Shown here piece after piece: positions 1 through 7,122 of a DNA stretch of 64,000 nt. The position numbers were made by a program, and so were the translations under genes. This stretch comes from Companilactobacillus suantsaicola (lineage in GTDB: Bacteria; Bacillota; Bacilli; Lactobacillales; Lactobacillaceae), in contig NZ_RKLY01000001.1 of NCBI RefSeq assembly GCF_004745525.1, positions 1 to 64,000 on the forward strand, in the 5' to 3' direction. Position 1 is the stretch's first letter, and each line of letters starts with the position of its first letter. The notes beneath the pieces are model-generated. The model had not been told where the DNA came from. It made no database searches and saw nothing but the letters and a program-made list of their open reading frames with translations.

Positions 1-38
1 AAAGTTGGCAAGATTATTATCATATCCAACTGAATACC

Positions 39-93
39 AAAAAAACACGATAGGAATTCCATATTTTATGGAAATTTCTATCGTGTTTTTTTA
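39..93. terminator. Strong A/T-flanked hairpin
   Basis: A long inverted repeat with arms AACACGATAG and CTATCGTGTT and inner arms TTCCAT/ATGGAA is preceded by A's and followed by seven T's. It could terminate transcription in both directions, most plausibly for a gene lying upstream of the window. The following bases 94-120 resemble the right arm of the family C repeats, so this hairpin may instead be the inner stem of a degraded family C copy. Confidence 0.6.
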
Positions 94-180
94 GAATCGG
101 GAGTTATGTCCCGAACTCTCTTTTTGTATGAATATGCCTTTAGGCCTAGTTGAGTGCGCCAAAGCGTGCGAAACAAAAAT

Positions 181-224
181 CCACCTGCTGTGCGGGTGGG
201 CGTTAATTCGTTATACGAAAACGC
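181..224. repeat. Left-end hairpins of the IS200-type element
   Basis: Two adjacent hairpins: 181-199 (CCACC/GGTGG with imperfect middle) and 200-224 (GCGTT..AACGC with inner TTCGT/ACGAA). The first matches the right-end hairpin at 871-889 in stem sequence and is the likely TnpA binding site. The second lies in the transposase mRNA leader and may limit tnpA translation, as leader structures do in IS200. Confidence 0.65.
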
Positions 225-289
225 CTCCATTAGTTATAAAATGTAGGTGCTGAAGCCAAACATTTTAAAAACCAAAGGAGACGCTTATT

Positions 290-754
290 ATGGCGAATAA
301 ACTCAATAGTCTTGCGCATACCAAATGGTTGTGCAAATACCATATCGTATTCATTCCAAAGTATAGAAGAAAAATCATTTACAATCAATATCGAAGAGAT
401 TTACAAGAATATATAAGACTTTTGTGTAAGTACAAAGGTGTAGAAATAATTGAAGGTCATATGATGCCGGATCACGTACATTTGTTGTTAAGTATTCCAC
501 CCAAAATAAGCGTAGCGAGTTTTATGGGATATTTAAAAGGTAAAAGTGCATTGATGATGTTTGATAAACATGCAAATTTAAAATATAAATTTGGAAATAG
601 ACATTTCTGGGCAGAAGGATATTACGTGACTACCGTGGGCTTAAATGAGGCAACAATTACGAAATATATTCGTGATCAAGAAAAGAAAGATAGAGTAACA
701 GATAAACTGATATCTCACGAGTATGAAGACCCCTTTAGGGGTGGCAAGAAGTAA
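290..754 (+). CDS. tnpA: IS200/IS605 family transposase TnpA (Y1 HUH)
   Basis: A 154-residue Y1 HUH endonuclease that would cut and rejoin single strands at the element ends. The HUH motif is His62-Val-His64 in PDHVHLLL, and the presumed nucleophile is Tyr126 in TKYIRDQ, matching the positions typical for the roughly 150-residue TnpA family. The gene is full length with no frameshift. It starts at an ATG preceded by AAAGGAG, inside hairpins that define the element. No tnpB accompanies it. The protein appears intact, so the element may still be active. Confidence 0.93.
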   Translation: MANKLNSLAHTKWLCKYHIVFIPKYRRKIIYNQYRRDLQEYIRLLCKYKGVEIIEGHMMPDHVHLLLSIPPKISVASFMGYLKGKSALMMFDKHANLKYKFGNRHFWAEGYYVTTVGLNEATITKYIRDQEKKDRVTDKLISHEYEDPFRGGKK

Positions 755-816
755 GAACACCACTTAAAGTGGTAAGCAATAGAGATAAGAGCAGTTTGGC
801 TTTAGTGGAACACAAA

Positions 817-889
817 AGCCAGCGCCTTGAGACGCTGGCTGGTAATAGAGGCTTATAGCCTCAGAGAAAACCACCCGTTTTACGGGTGG
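817..889. repeat. Right-end hairpins of the IS200-type element
   Basis: Three hairpins in a row: 817-840 (AGCCAGCG/CGCTGGCT), 848-862 (GAGGC/GCCTC) and 871-889 (CCACCCG/CGGGTGG) followed by TTTTT. The last mirrors the left-end hairpin and is the likely transposase recognition structure. It also lies directly beyond the stop codon of the convergent stress-protein gene and can act as its terminator. Confidence 0.65.
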
Positions 890-896
890 TTTTTAT

Positions 897-1370
897 TTAT
901 TTTCTAGGTTTCTTGATAGATTTGTTATCAAGATCAGTTCTAACTACTAGTACATCACAAGCAGCTGTTCTAGTTACATATTCAGTAACTGAACCGATCA
1001 ATAATCTTTCCATAGCGTTGAGACCAGTAGCACCGATCATAATCAAATCAACGCCTAACTTCTTTGGAAAATCAGTTGCGATGATTGATTTTGGAGCACC
1101 GTATTCAATACTATAGTCAATTTCGTCTAATCCGGCATCCTTAGCCGTTTTAACGTAACTTTTTACGGTTTCCTTAGCTTTTTCTGTAATTTGTTCAACC
1201 ATTGTTGAATCGAAGCTAGAGACGTTCTGAAAGGCCCTAGTATCGATAACGTGAAGTAAGTGGACGGCAGCGTTATTTCTTTTGGCTACTTCGACCGCTT
1301 TCTTGAAAGCTAATTCTGCCTCAAATGAACCATCAATTGGTACGAGAATGTTTTTATATTGTTGTAACAT
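897..1370 (-). CDS. Universal stress protein, UspA family
   Basis: A 157-residue single-domain Usp, a cytoplasmic dimer-forming protein of the nucleotide-binding alpha/beta family. The N-terminal ILVPIDGS strand-loop and the ATP-binding signature G113-x2-G116-x9-G126-S127 (in GATGLNAMERLLIGS) are both present, so it is of the ATP-binding class. I chose the ATG at 1370 because GGGGTGA lies seven bases upstream; a GTG at 1379 overlaps that ribosome site. It stands alone, convergent with the IS element whose right end begins at its stop codon. The stress it answers to cannot be told from sequence. Confidence 0.93.
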   Translation of the reverse strand: MLQQYKNILVPIDGSFEAELAFKKAVEVAKRNNAAVHLLHVIDTRAFQNVSSFDSTMVEQITEKAKETVKSYVKTAKDAGLDEIDYSIEYGAPKSIIATDFPKKLGVDLIMIGATGLNAMERLLIGSVTEYVTRTAACDVLVVRTDLDNKSIKKPRK

Positions 1371-1446
1371 AAGTATCACCCCGTTAGTGTAGTATTACTG
1401 CTTTTATACTTTCATTTTAGTTGATTGAGACCAATAAATACAGTCA

Positions 1447-1725
1447 TCAGCGAATATTTGCCAAATAAATTGAAAAGGCTGCCGCAATCAAACTACCCAA
1501 GATTAAAGTAATTAGATTCATTTCCTTAGTTCCAATCAATAAAACGACAACGCCTAAAATTGATACTAATACTAGTAAGACACTAGTAAAGCGCATGATA
1601 TTTTTCATCGTCAAATTTTCATTAGGCGAATAGATCAAAAACTTTTTATCACTGTGAGACCACAATGTGTATGCTAATGCTAAGAGAAAAATAATAAAAA
1701 ATATCATTAGTACTTTAATTATCAT
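1447..1725 (-). CDS. Small hypothetical membrane protein
   Basis: A 92-residue protein I cannot assign to a named family. It has three hydrophobic segments, about residues 1-22, 46-66 and 70-90, with a polar stretch of about 25 residues (HSDKKFLIYSPNENLTMKN) between the first and second. The gene starts seven bases after the rarA stop codon, so it is probably co-transcribed with rarA. No catalytic motif is visible. Function unknown. Confidence 0.7.
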   Translation of the reverse strand: MIIKVLMIFFIIFLLALAYTLWSHSDKKFLIYSPNENLTMKNIMRFTSVLLVLVSILGVVVLLIGTKEMNLITLILGSLIAAAFSIYLANIR

Positions 1726-1732
1726 GAATATT

Positions 1733-3019
1733 CTAACCCCGTTTTGAATTCTTTTTCCATTCTTGTATTTGTTGCAGACGCATGTTTAAGGCCTGCTCAT
1801 ATTTACCAGTCGCGTTTGGTTGGTAATATTTCTTATTAACCAAATTATCGGGTAAATATTGTTGATCGACCCAAGAATTAGGATAATTATGAGGATATTT
1901 ATAGTCAATCCCGTGACCTAACTTTTTAGCACCAGAGTAATGAGCATCCTTTAAATCATCCGGAATTGAGTTTGCGTGACCACTACGAACGTCAGCTAAC
2001 GCACTATCGATTGCTGCCATACCAGAATTTGATTTTGGACAAAGACATAAATCGATAACAGCATCTGCTAACGGAATCCTAGCTTCCGGCAAACCGACCA
2101 TTTGTGCAACCTGTGCGGCTGAAACTGCTCGGGTACATGCTTGCGGATTGGCTAATCCAACATCTTCATAAGCACAAACTAGTAAACGTCTGATGGCACT
2201 AGTCAATTCACCGGCCTCAAGTAAACGAGCCAAATATAAGAGAGCAGCATTTGGATCACTGCCACGAATTGACTTTTGAAAGGCTGAAATAACGTCGTAA
2301 TGGCTGTCACCATTTTTATCAGCGGAAATAGCCTTTCTTTGGATTGATTCTTCAATTGCCTGTAAGTCGATGTGAATCAAATCATTTTCATCGGGTTTAG
2401 TTGATAAAACCGACAATTCCAGACCATTTAAGATGCTTCGTAGGTCGCCATTGGTTGAATTAACTAACAAATCTAAGGCATTTTCATCTAATTCGACGTT
2501 GTACTTGCCTAATCCATTCTTATCGTCATTTAAAGCACGTTTAACAGCTTTTTTTAGATCAGCACTATCAAGTGGGTGCAATTCGAAAATTTGCACACGA
2601 GAGCGAATAGCAGGGCTAATGTTGATATATGGATTTTCAGTAGTGGCACCGATTAAAATAATTGAACCACTTTCTAGTAATGGTAAGAGAAAATCTTGTT
2701 TGGTTTTGTCTAGGCGGTGAATTTCGTCAAGCAACAAAACTACCGTGCCACTCATTTTTGCTTCTTCAGCAACGATTTGCAGATCTTTTTTGCTGTCAGT
2801 TGCAGCATTTAGTTTTCTAAAAGCGTATTTGGTGCTTCCAGCAATTGCACTAGCAATACTAGTTTTACCAATCCCAGGAGGACCGTAAAGAATCATTGAT
2901 GAAAGCATCTTGGCTTCAACCATGCGCCGAATAATTTTATGTGGACCGACTAAGTGTTGTTGCCCAACGACTTCATCAATATTTGTCGGTCGCATTCGAT
3001 ATGCTAATGGTTTTTGCAT
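1733..3019 (-). CDS. rarA: Replication-associated recombination protein RarA (AAA+ ATPase)
   Basis: RarA/MgsA acts at stalled replication forks. This 428-residue protein has the family length and layout: Walker A GPPGIGKTS at 46-54, Walker B LLLDEIH at 95-101, sensor 1 GATTEN at 124-129, and a C-terminal tetramerisation region (SDPNAALLYLARLLEAGE, then ALADVRSGHANSIPDDLKD). The start ATG has AGGAGG-like TAGGAGGAAT upstream. It is the first gene of a probable two-gene unit with the small membrane protein downstream and is divergent from the DUF1054 gene, only about 50 bases away. Confidence 0.95.
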   Translation of the reverse strand: MQKPLAYRMRPTNIDEVVGQQHLVGPHKIIRRMVEAKMLSSMILYGPPGIGKTSIASAIAGSTKYAFRKLNAATDSKKDLQIVAEEAKMSGTVVLLLDEIHRLDKTKQDFLLPLLESGSIILIGATTENPYINISPAIRSRVQIFELHPLDSADLKKAVKRALNDDKNGLGKYNVELDENALDLLVNSTNGDLRSILNGLELSVLSTKPDENDLIHIDLQAIEESIQRKAISADKNGDSHYDVISAFQKSIRGSDPNAALLYLARLLEAGELTSAIRRLLVCAYEDVGLANPQACTRAVSAAQVAQMVGLPEARIPLADAVIDLCLCPKSNSGMAAIDSALADVRSGHANSIPDDLKDAHYSGAKKLGHGIDYKYPHNYPNSWVDQQYLPDNLVNKKYYQPNATGKYEQALNMRLQQIQEWKKNSKRG

Positions 3020-3070
3020 AATTCCTCCTATATAATTAATATGTATATTTTACATCAAAGGACTGAGAAC

Positions 3071-3670
3071 ATGTTTGATAAAAAAGATTTTCAAGTTTTC
3101 AATGATGATACTTTGGACGGACGATTGAATTTGATCAAAAGCCAACTTGATCCTAAATTCGAGTTATTCGGTCAAGACTTATTGAAAGCACTCGAAACAG
3201 AATATCAGCAACAGTTTTTTATGAAGATTGCTAAGCACCAACGTCGGACAAAAAATCCACCTCCCGATACTTGGTTAGCAATCAATCAAGATAAAAAGGG
3301 CTATAAGAAGACGCCTCACTTGGAATTTGGCTTGTGGCCTGATCGATATTTCATTACGTTTAGCTTGTTGGCAGATATTCGTAATAGAAATAATTATTAT
3401 CCAATATTAAATGAGTATCAAAATAAAATCATAACAGAAGGTTGGGGAGTGTCAAATGATCATACCTCCAGCACTTTGAAAAAGTCAGCTGATTTTGAGC
3501 AAGTAATTGCCCATTATCAAAAAGTTAAGTCGAGTGATTTGGTGGTTGGTTTCGAGTTACTCAAAGATGATCCAATCGTTTCAGAAGGAAACTATGATCA
3601 GATGCTAAAAGATAAATTTCTTCAATTGAGTAAGTATTTAGTTATTTTTAACCAGGAAGTAGATAGATAA
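3071..3670 (+). CDS. DUF1054 family protein (YktB-like)
   Basis: A 199-residue cytoplasmic protein matching the DUF1054/YktB family by overall pattern: MFDKKDFQVFN at the N terminus, a central KTPHLEFGLWPDRYFITFSL stretch and RRTKNPPPDTW. The function of the family is unknown. I chose the ATG at 3071 (spaced from AAAGGACTGAG) rather than an in-frame start at 3014, since the upstream extension covers the promoter region of divergent rarA. It is transcribed alone and followed by a long repeat-containing gap. Confidence 0.88.
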   Translation: MFDKKDFQVFNDDTLDGRLNLIKSQLDPKFELFGQDLLKALETEYQQQFFMKIAKHQRRTKNPPPDTWLAINQDKKGYKKTPHLEFGLWPDRYFITFSLLADIRNRNNYYPILNEYQNKIITEGWGVSNDHTSSTLKKSADFEQVIAHYQKVKSSDLVVGFELLKDDPIVSEGNYDQMLKDKFLQLSKYLVIFNQEVDR

Positions 3671-3711
3671 ATTTTAGAAAGTGTAATTCTTTTGTTATTG
3701 TAGGTGGTTAA

Positions 3712-3882
3712 ATGCCGTCTTCCGCAACAGCTCGGGGAAACGCTGGAACGCTGTGGGCACGACTTGAAACTACCGCAAAGTGCGCGGCATTTCCAAGCTC
3801 GGCCTTCTACGTAAGCGCTGAAGCGCTAAGTAGAATTTCACGGCTGAGCATTTCCCCGAGCTGTTGCTCCAGACTGGATTTC
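3712..3882 (-). repeat. Family A palindromic repeat, copy A1
   Basis: An element of about 165 bp read on the minus strand. Outer arms 3724-3740 and 3851-3867 are a perfect 17-bp inverted repeat (GCAACAGCTCGGGGAAA). Flanks AGTCTGGA and GGAAGACGG match copies A2 and A3. The core between the arms is homologous to theirs in reverse orientation but diverged, and the differences fall in pairs that keep two inner hairpins and a 3-bp closing helix (GTG 3853-like side at 3753-3755 with CAC at 3839-3841). An open frame runs through it but looks like a by-product of the palindrome. Confidence 0.85.
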
Positions 3883-3905
3883 AGATTTTTGCGGTATTTC
3901 TGTAA

Positions 3906-3936
3906 ATTCTGAAGTGAATTCGATTCTATTCAGAAT
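3906..3936. repeat. Short inverted repeat beside A1
   Basis: ATTCTGAA and TTCAGAAT flank a short AT-rich loop, immediately beyond the flank of copy A1. No T-tract follows, so it does not look like a terminator. It may be a remnant of an older palindromic insertion. Confidence 0.4.
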
Positions 3937-4014
3937 TAATGGAAAATTGGTTTATGGTCTGGATACGTTATTGTGTTTCAAATTTTAATTGATTTAATTT
4001 AGTAAAAAAATAAT

Positions 4015-4066
4015 AGAGGGTCTTACTAGAATTGCGATAAATGCATAAGTAAGATCCTCTTTTTTA
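4015..4066. terminator. Hairpin terminator in the DUF1054-rpsD gap
   Basis: AGAGGGTCTTACT at 4015-4027 pairs with AGTAAGATCCTCT at 4048-4060 (one mismatch), followed by TTTTTT and preceded by AAAAAAA. The loop is unusually long, 20 bases. It can stop transcripts from DUF1054 and, on the other strand, any read-through from rpsD. It lies between repeat copies A1 and A2. Confidence 0.65.
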
Positions 4067-4185
4067 TTGCTGTTACGTATATTTTGAATAGGGAAGATAA
4101 TGACAATTAAGATACAAAGCTCCAAATTCGAATAGAACTACTATTTTTAAAGGAATGGAAAGCAAATAAACTATAAAAGTGAAAT

Positions 4186-4350
4186 TCAGTCCGGAATAGC
4201 AAAGCCGATTTGGCTCAGCCGCCAAATTCTTGTTAGTGCTTTAGCACTTACAAGAAGGCCTAGTTTTGAGATTTTGCGTACTTTGCAAAAGCTCAAAATA
4301 GTGCCGGCAGCGTTCCAGCCAAAATCGGCTTTGCTATGGAGGACGGCATA
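4186..4350 (+). repeat. Family A palindromic repeat, copy A2
   Basis: Outer arms 4196-4214 and 4318-4337 pair over 19 bp with one bulge (ATAGCAAAGCCGATT..). Flanks are AGTCCGGA and GGAGGACGGCAT. The core contains hairpin P2 at 4229-4254 (CTTGT.AGTGC/GCACT.ACAAG, TTTA loop), hairpin P3 at 4264-4298 (TTTTGAG.TTTTGC/GCAAAA.CTCAAAA) and a 3-bp helix GCC 4221-4223 with GGC 4306-4308. The 106-bp core is identical to that of A3 although the outer arms are unrelated. It lies beyond the rpsD terminator. Confidence 0.88.
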
Positions 4351-4378
4351 CTTCACGCCCCCCAAAAAAAACAACAAA

Positions 4379-4412
4379 AAAAATACATCCACCAATAAGT
4401 GAATGTATTTTT
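4379..4412 (-). terminator. rpsD terminator
   Basis: AAAAATACAT at 4379-4388 pairs with ATGTATTTTT at 4403-4412. Read on the minus strand the hairpin follows the rpsD stop codon and ends in a run of T's, the form of an intrinsic terminator. Confidence 0.75.
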
Positions 4413-4422
4413 GACCAAAATA

Positions 4423-5034
4423 TTAAAGAATTTGGTTGTAGTATTCAACGATCAATGATTCGTCGACATTTGGTTCTAGTTCGTCACGTTCTGGAACACG
4501 TACAAGTGAACCAGTCAATGTGTTGTCATCGAAAGTAACGAAACCAGGACGACCAACAACGTTTTCAAGGTTATCCTTAACGATTGCAAGGTCCTTTGAC
4601 TTTTCACGAAGGCTGATCTTTTGACCAACTTTAACTTCGTATGAAGGAATATCAACGCGTTTGCCATCAACAGTGATGTGACCATGGTTTACAAGTTGAC
4701 GAGCTTGTGGACGTGAGCTTGCTAAACCTAAACGGTAAACTAAGTTATCCAATCTTTCTTCAAGAAGGATCATTAAGTTAACACCGTGGATTCCTTCCAT
4801 TTTACCGGCACGGTTAAATAGGTTACGGAATTGACGTTCGTTAACATCATACATGAAACGTAACTTTTGCTTTTCAGCTAATTGTTGACCGTATTCTGAA
4901 ATCTTACGACGGCCACCGTTTGGTCCATGTTGACCAGGGGCGTAGTTTCTACGGGCAATTTCTTTACCTGTACCTGAAAGTGAAATTCCTAAACGACGTG
5001 ATAATTTCCAACGAGGTCCTGTATATCTTGACAT
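4423..5034 (-). CDS. rpsD: 30S ribosomal protein S4
   Basis: Primary 16S rRNA-binding protein that nucleates 30S assembly. The 203-residue length fits. The N terminus [16 protein letters not shown] and the S4 RNA-binding domain at about residues 92-152 ([33 protein letters not shown]) are unmistakable. It lacks the four-cysteine zinc site at the N terminus, so it is the C-minus form. TTTTGGAGGAATT gives a strong ribosome site. It is a single-gene unit with its own promoter and a long leader that is probably the site of autogenous control. Confidence 0.98.
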   Translation of the reverse strand: MSRYTGPRWKLSRRLGISLSGTGKEIARRNYAPGQHGPNGGRRKISEYGQQLAEKQKLRFMYDVNERQFRNLFNRAGKMEGIHGVNLMILLEERLDNLVYRLGLASSRPQARQLVNHGHITVDGKRVDIPSYEVKVGQKISLREKSKDLAIVKDNLENVVGRPGFVTFDDNTLTGSLVRVPERDELEPNVDESLIVEYYNQIL

Positions 5035-5205
5035 AAAATAAATTCCTCCAAAATGTTTGTCTGGAGTAAAATAATTAACTAGGACTTAGCATTCGTGCAG
5101 TTATCGTTACAAGTTTCGCCGTGCGCAGCCACAGGTTACTAATTGAACTAAATCGTCGATAACTGTTGACGTTCTTGCCGTCCTTTGCTGCATATTTTAC
5201 ACGAA
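5035..5205 (-). promoter_or_regulatory. rpsD leader, probable S4 autoregulatory RNA
   Basis: About 170 bases separate the promoter from rpsD, rich in G/C-containing paired segments (for example AACAGTTATCG and CGATAACTG on the minus strand). In Firmicutes rpsD is repressed by its own product through a structured leader, so this is the natural place for it. I infer the role from position and base-pairing potential; I did not fold it fully. Confidence 0.6.
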
Positions 5206-5209
5206 GACT

Positions 5210-5238
5210 AGTGTAACGTGATTGATATCAATTGTCAA
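5210..5238 (-). promoter_or_regulatory. rpsD promoter
   Basis: On the minus strand TTGACA (5238-5233) and TACACT (5215-5210) are separated by 17 bases, a near-consensus sigma-A promoter, placing transcription start near 5203. Confidence 0.8.
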
Positions 5239-5309
5239 AGGTAATTTTTTTCTAATAGTTTAAAACTTTATTATGAAAATTCGATAGCACTAATAATAGT
5301 AATAATATT

Positions 5310-5318
5310 TGGTATAAT
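5310..5318 (+). promoter_or_regulatory. ezrA promoter, extended -10
   Basis: TGGTATAAT is a consensus extended -10 element about 40 bases upstream of ezrA. No good -35 hexamer is seen at the proper spacing, as usual for extended -10 promoters. Confidence 0.6.
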
Positions 5319-5358
5319 TTCTTAAAGATAAGACTGAATTGTCATTAGGGGTGTAAAA

Positions 5359-7047
5359 GTGTTTGCAATTATTATTGGAATAATCTTAGTCATCTTGGTC
5401 TTCTTATGGTATATGTGGTTCTTGCAGAAGAAGAATGCCGCCACACTGAATAAGTTAAAGGATCAGACCGACCGATTAAAAAAAGCTAAATTAGATGAAA
5501 AAATTGAAAAACTTGAGCAAATGAAGCTAGCCGGAGCAAGTAGTGATCGTTTCCACCAACTAGAAACTTCCTATAGAAAACAAATCGATCAAGTTTTTCC
5601 AGATATTTTAAAGGAAATCAGAAGTGCTGAGTATAAGAATACTGAATTTAAAGTCTTTGGCTCTGCTAACGAATTGAAAAAGGTAACTTCTGAAGTTGAT
5701 AGTTTTGAAAAAGAATTAAGTGAAACTTCTAAAGGATTTGAAGATCTCTTAGTCAGCAATGAACTCAATGCAACTCACAGTGAAGAATTGCAAAAGCAAT
5801 ATCAAACCCTCAGAAAACAAGTTTTAACACAATCCTTTAATTATGGTCCGGCAACAGAACGTTTGGAAGATGAATTGTCAGAGATTGCCAATTTGTTAGA
5901 CAAAGAGAAACAATTGACTAATAAAGGGGATCACATTGAGGCAAGTCAATATTTAGATGATGTTAAGTTGAAATTAGGATTAATTACTGATCAATTAAAG
6001 GTGATTGAACCTTTGTATCATGATCTCAATGAAGTTTTCCCAGGTCAAATCGATGAAATCAAGTTTGTCTATCAAAAAATGGTTAAGCAATATTATCAAT
6101 TTCAGGCTGATATCGATCAATTGATTGCCGACGTTCAAGCGGAACTCGATGAATCTAATACTAAATTAGGTGATTTAAATTTTGACGCCGTCAATACTAA
6201 TAATGAAGATATTAAACAAAGAATCGACGACCTTTATGAAACTTTGACTTTGGAAATTGATGGTAAGAAGTCGGTTCTAAAGGAACAAAAACCAGTTTTA
6301 GACTATTTGAATCATGCAGTTTTCCAACACAATCGCTTAGATAAGCGAATTCGTAAATTGCAAGAAGGCTATATTTTAACGGACAAAACAGTTAAGACGT
6401 TTAATGACAATTTGCAATTACTCAATGAAGTTCGCAGTGAATATGATAGTGATGTGCAAAGTATCGCTGACAAACAAGTGATCTTTTCAGAAGTTAAGGA
6501 AGACTTCAAAGAAATTGTGAAACATTTGGATGATATTGAAGCCAGTGAAAAAACAATCAATGATGACTTGAATCAAATGTTATCAAGTGAACAAATTGCA
6601 CGTGGTAGTGTTGATGATTATGCCAAACGTTTAGAGATTCAAAAGAAAATGGTCGAACAGTTGCGTTTGAATGGTTTGCCAGATGACTATTTGGATTATT
6701 TCTACATGGTTTACGATGAAATCAACAAATTGTATGACGAATTAGATGCAGATCAGATTAATATGGAAGATATCAGTAAACAAGTCATCGTTACCCAGGA
6801 AGATTTGAGCAATCTAATCGAAAAGACTAAGAAGTTGAAGTATAACGTCTTACTTTGTGAGAAACTCTTGCAATATGCTAACCGTTACGCCAATAAGAAC
6901 CCTGAGTTTACAGATCAGTTAGTTAGAGCTCGAGCACTGTTTGATACCGATTATAATTATGATGAAGCTGTGGAAGTGATTTCAAAAGCACTTGAGGAAG
7001 TTGAATCAGGTTCAGTTGCTCGAATAAAAGAAACAATTAATGCATAA
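5359..7047 (+). CDS. ezrA: Septation ring formation regulator EzrA
   Basis: EzrA is a membrane-anchored regulator of FtsZ assembly in Firmicutes. This 562-residue protein has one N-terminal membrane segment (residues 1-19, FAIIIGIILVILVFLWYMW) followed by long spectrin-like coiled-coil repeats rich in Glu, Lys and Leu, the family layout and length. The start is GTG at 5359 after GGGGTG. It stands as a single gene ended by a terminator at 7087-7108. Gene order rpsD-ezrA-cysteine desulfurase-thiI matches other lactobacilli and bacilli. Confidence 0.95.
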   Translation: MFAIIIGIILVILVFLWYMWFLQKKNAATLNKLKDQTDRLKKAKLDEKIEKLEQMKLAGASSDRFHQLETSYRKQIDQVFPDILKEIRSAEYKNTEFKVFGSANELKKVTSEVDSFEKELSETSKGFEDLLVSNELNATHSEELQKQYQTLRKQVLTQSFNYGPATERLEDELSEIANLLDKEKQLTNKGDHIEASQYLDDVKLKLGLITDQLKVIEPLYHDLNEVFPGQIDEIKFVYQKMVKQYYQFQADIDQLIADVQAELDESNTKLGDLNFDAVNTNNEDIKQRIDDLYETLTLEIDGKKSVLKEQKPVLDYLNHAVFQHNRLDKRIRKLQEGYILTDKTVKTFNDNLQLLNEVRSEYDSDVQSIADKQVIFSEVKEDFKEIVKHLDDIEASEKTINDDLNQMLSSEQIARGSVDDYAKRLEIQKKMVEQLRLNGLPDDYLDYFYMVYDEINKLYDELDADQINMEDISKQVIVTQEDLSNLIEKTKKLKYNVLLCEKLLQYANRYANKNPEFTDQLVRARALFDTDYNYDEAVEVISKALEEVESGSVARIKETINA

Positions 7048-7086
7048 TGGTATAGTTTTGTGTTAAGTTATAAGAGATAAAATTTT

Positions 7087-7110
7087 AGGCCTTCTAGGCC
7101 TTTTTATTTT
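7087..7110 (+). terminator. ezrA terminator
   Basis: AGGCCT-TCT-AGGCCT hairpin followed by TTTTATTTT, 40 bases after the ezrA stop and just upstream of the next gene's ribosome site. Confidence 0.65.
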
Positions 7111-7122
7111 GGTGAGGCAGAA

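Larger units (their letters stand above)
165..900 (+). mobile_element. IS200/IS605-type insertion sequence (single tnpA)
   Basis: The element consists of one Y1 transposase gene framed by subterminal hairpins with the same sequence theme: 181-199 (CCACCTG..CGGGTGG) on the left and 871-889 (CCACCCG..CGGGTGG) on the right. Further hairpins lie at 200-224, 817-840 and 848-862. This is the organisation of IS200/IS605 elements, which move as single strands through hairpin recognition and leave no terminal inverted repeats or target duplication. No tnpB is present, so it is IS200-like. The outer boundaries are approximate because cleavage tetranucleotides cannot be fixed from one copy. Confidence 0.8.

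Noticed and set aside
94-180. Additional family A copy before the IS element
   Set aside because: AGGCCTAGTTGAG and GCGCCAAAGCGTGCG recall parts of the A core, but the order, spacing and pairing do not match, so the similarity may be chance.
3712-3912. 66-codon open frame on the plus strand
   Set aside because: It lies wholly inside palindromic repeat A1, has no ribosome site and its translation follows the repeat arms rather than any protein pattern.
4186-4395. 69-codon open frame on the minus strand
   Set aside because: Covers repeat A2 and the rpsD terminator; no ribosome site, and the same DNA in A3 does not keep the frame.
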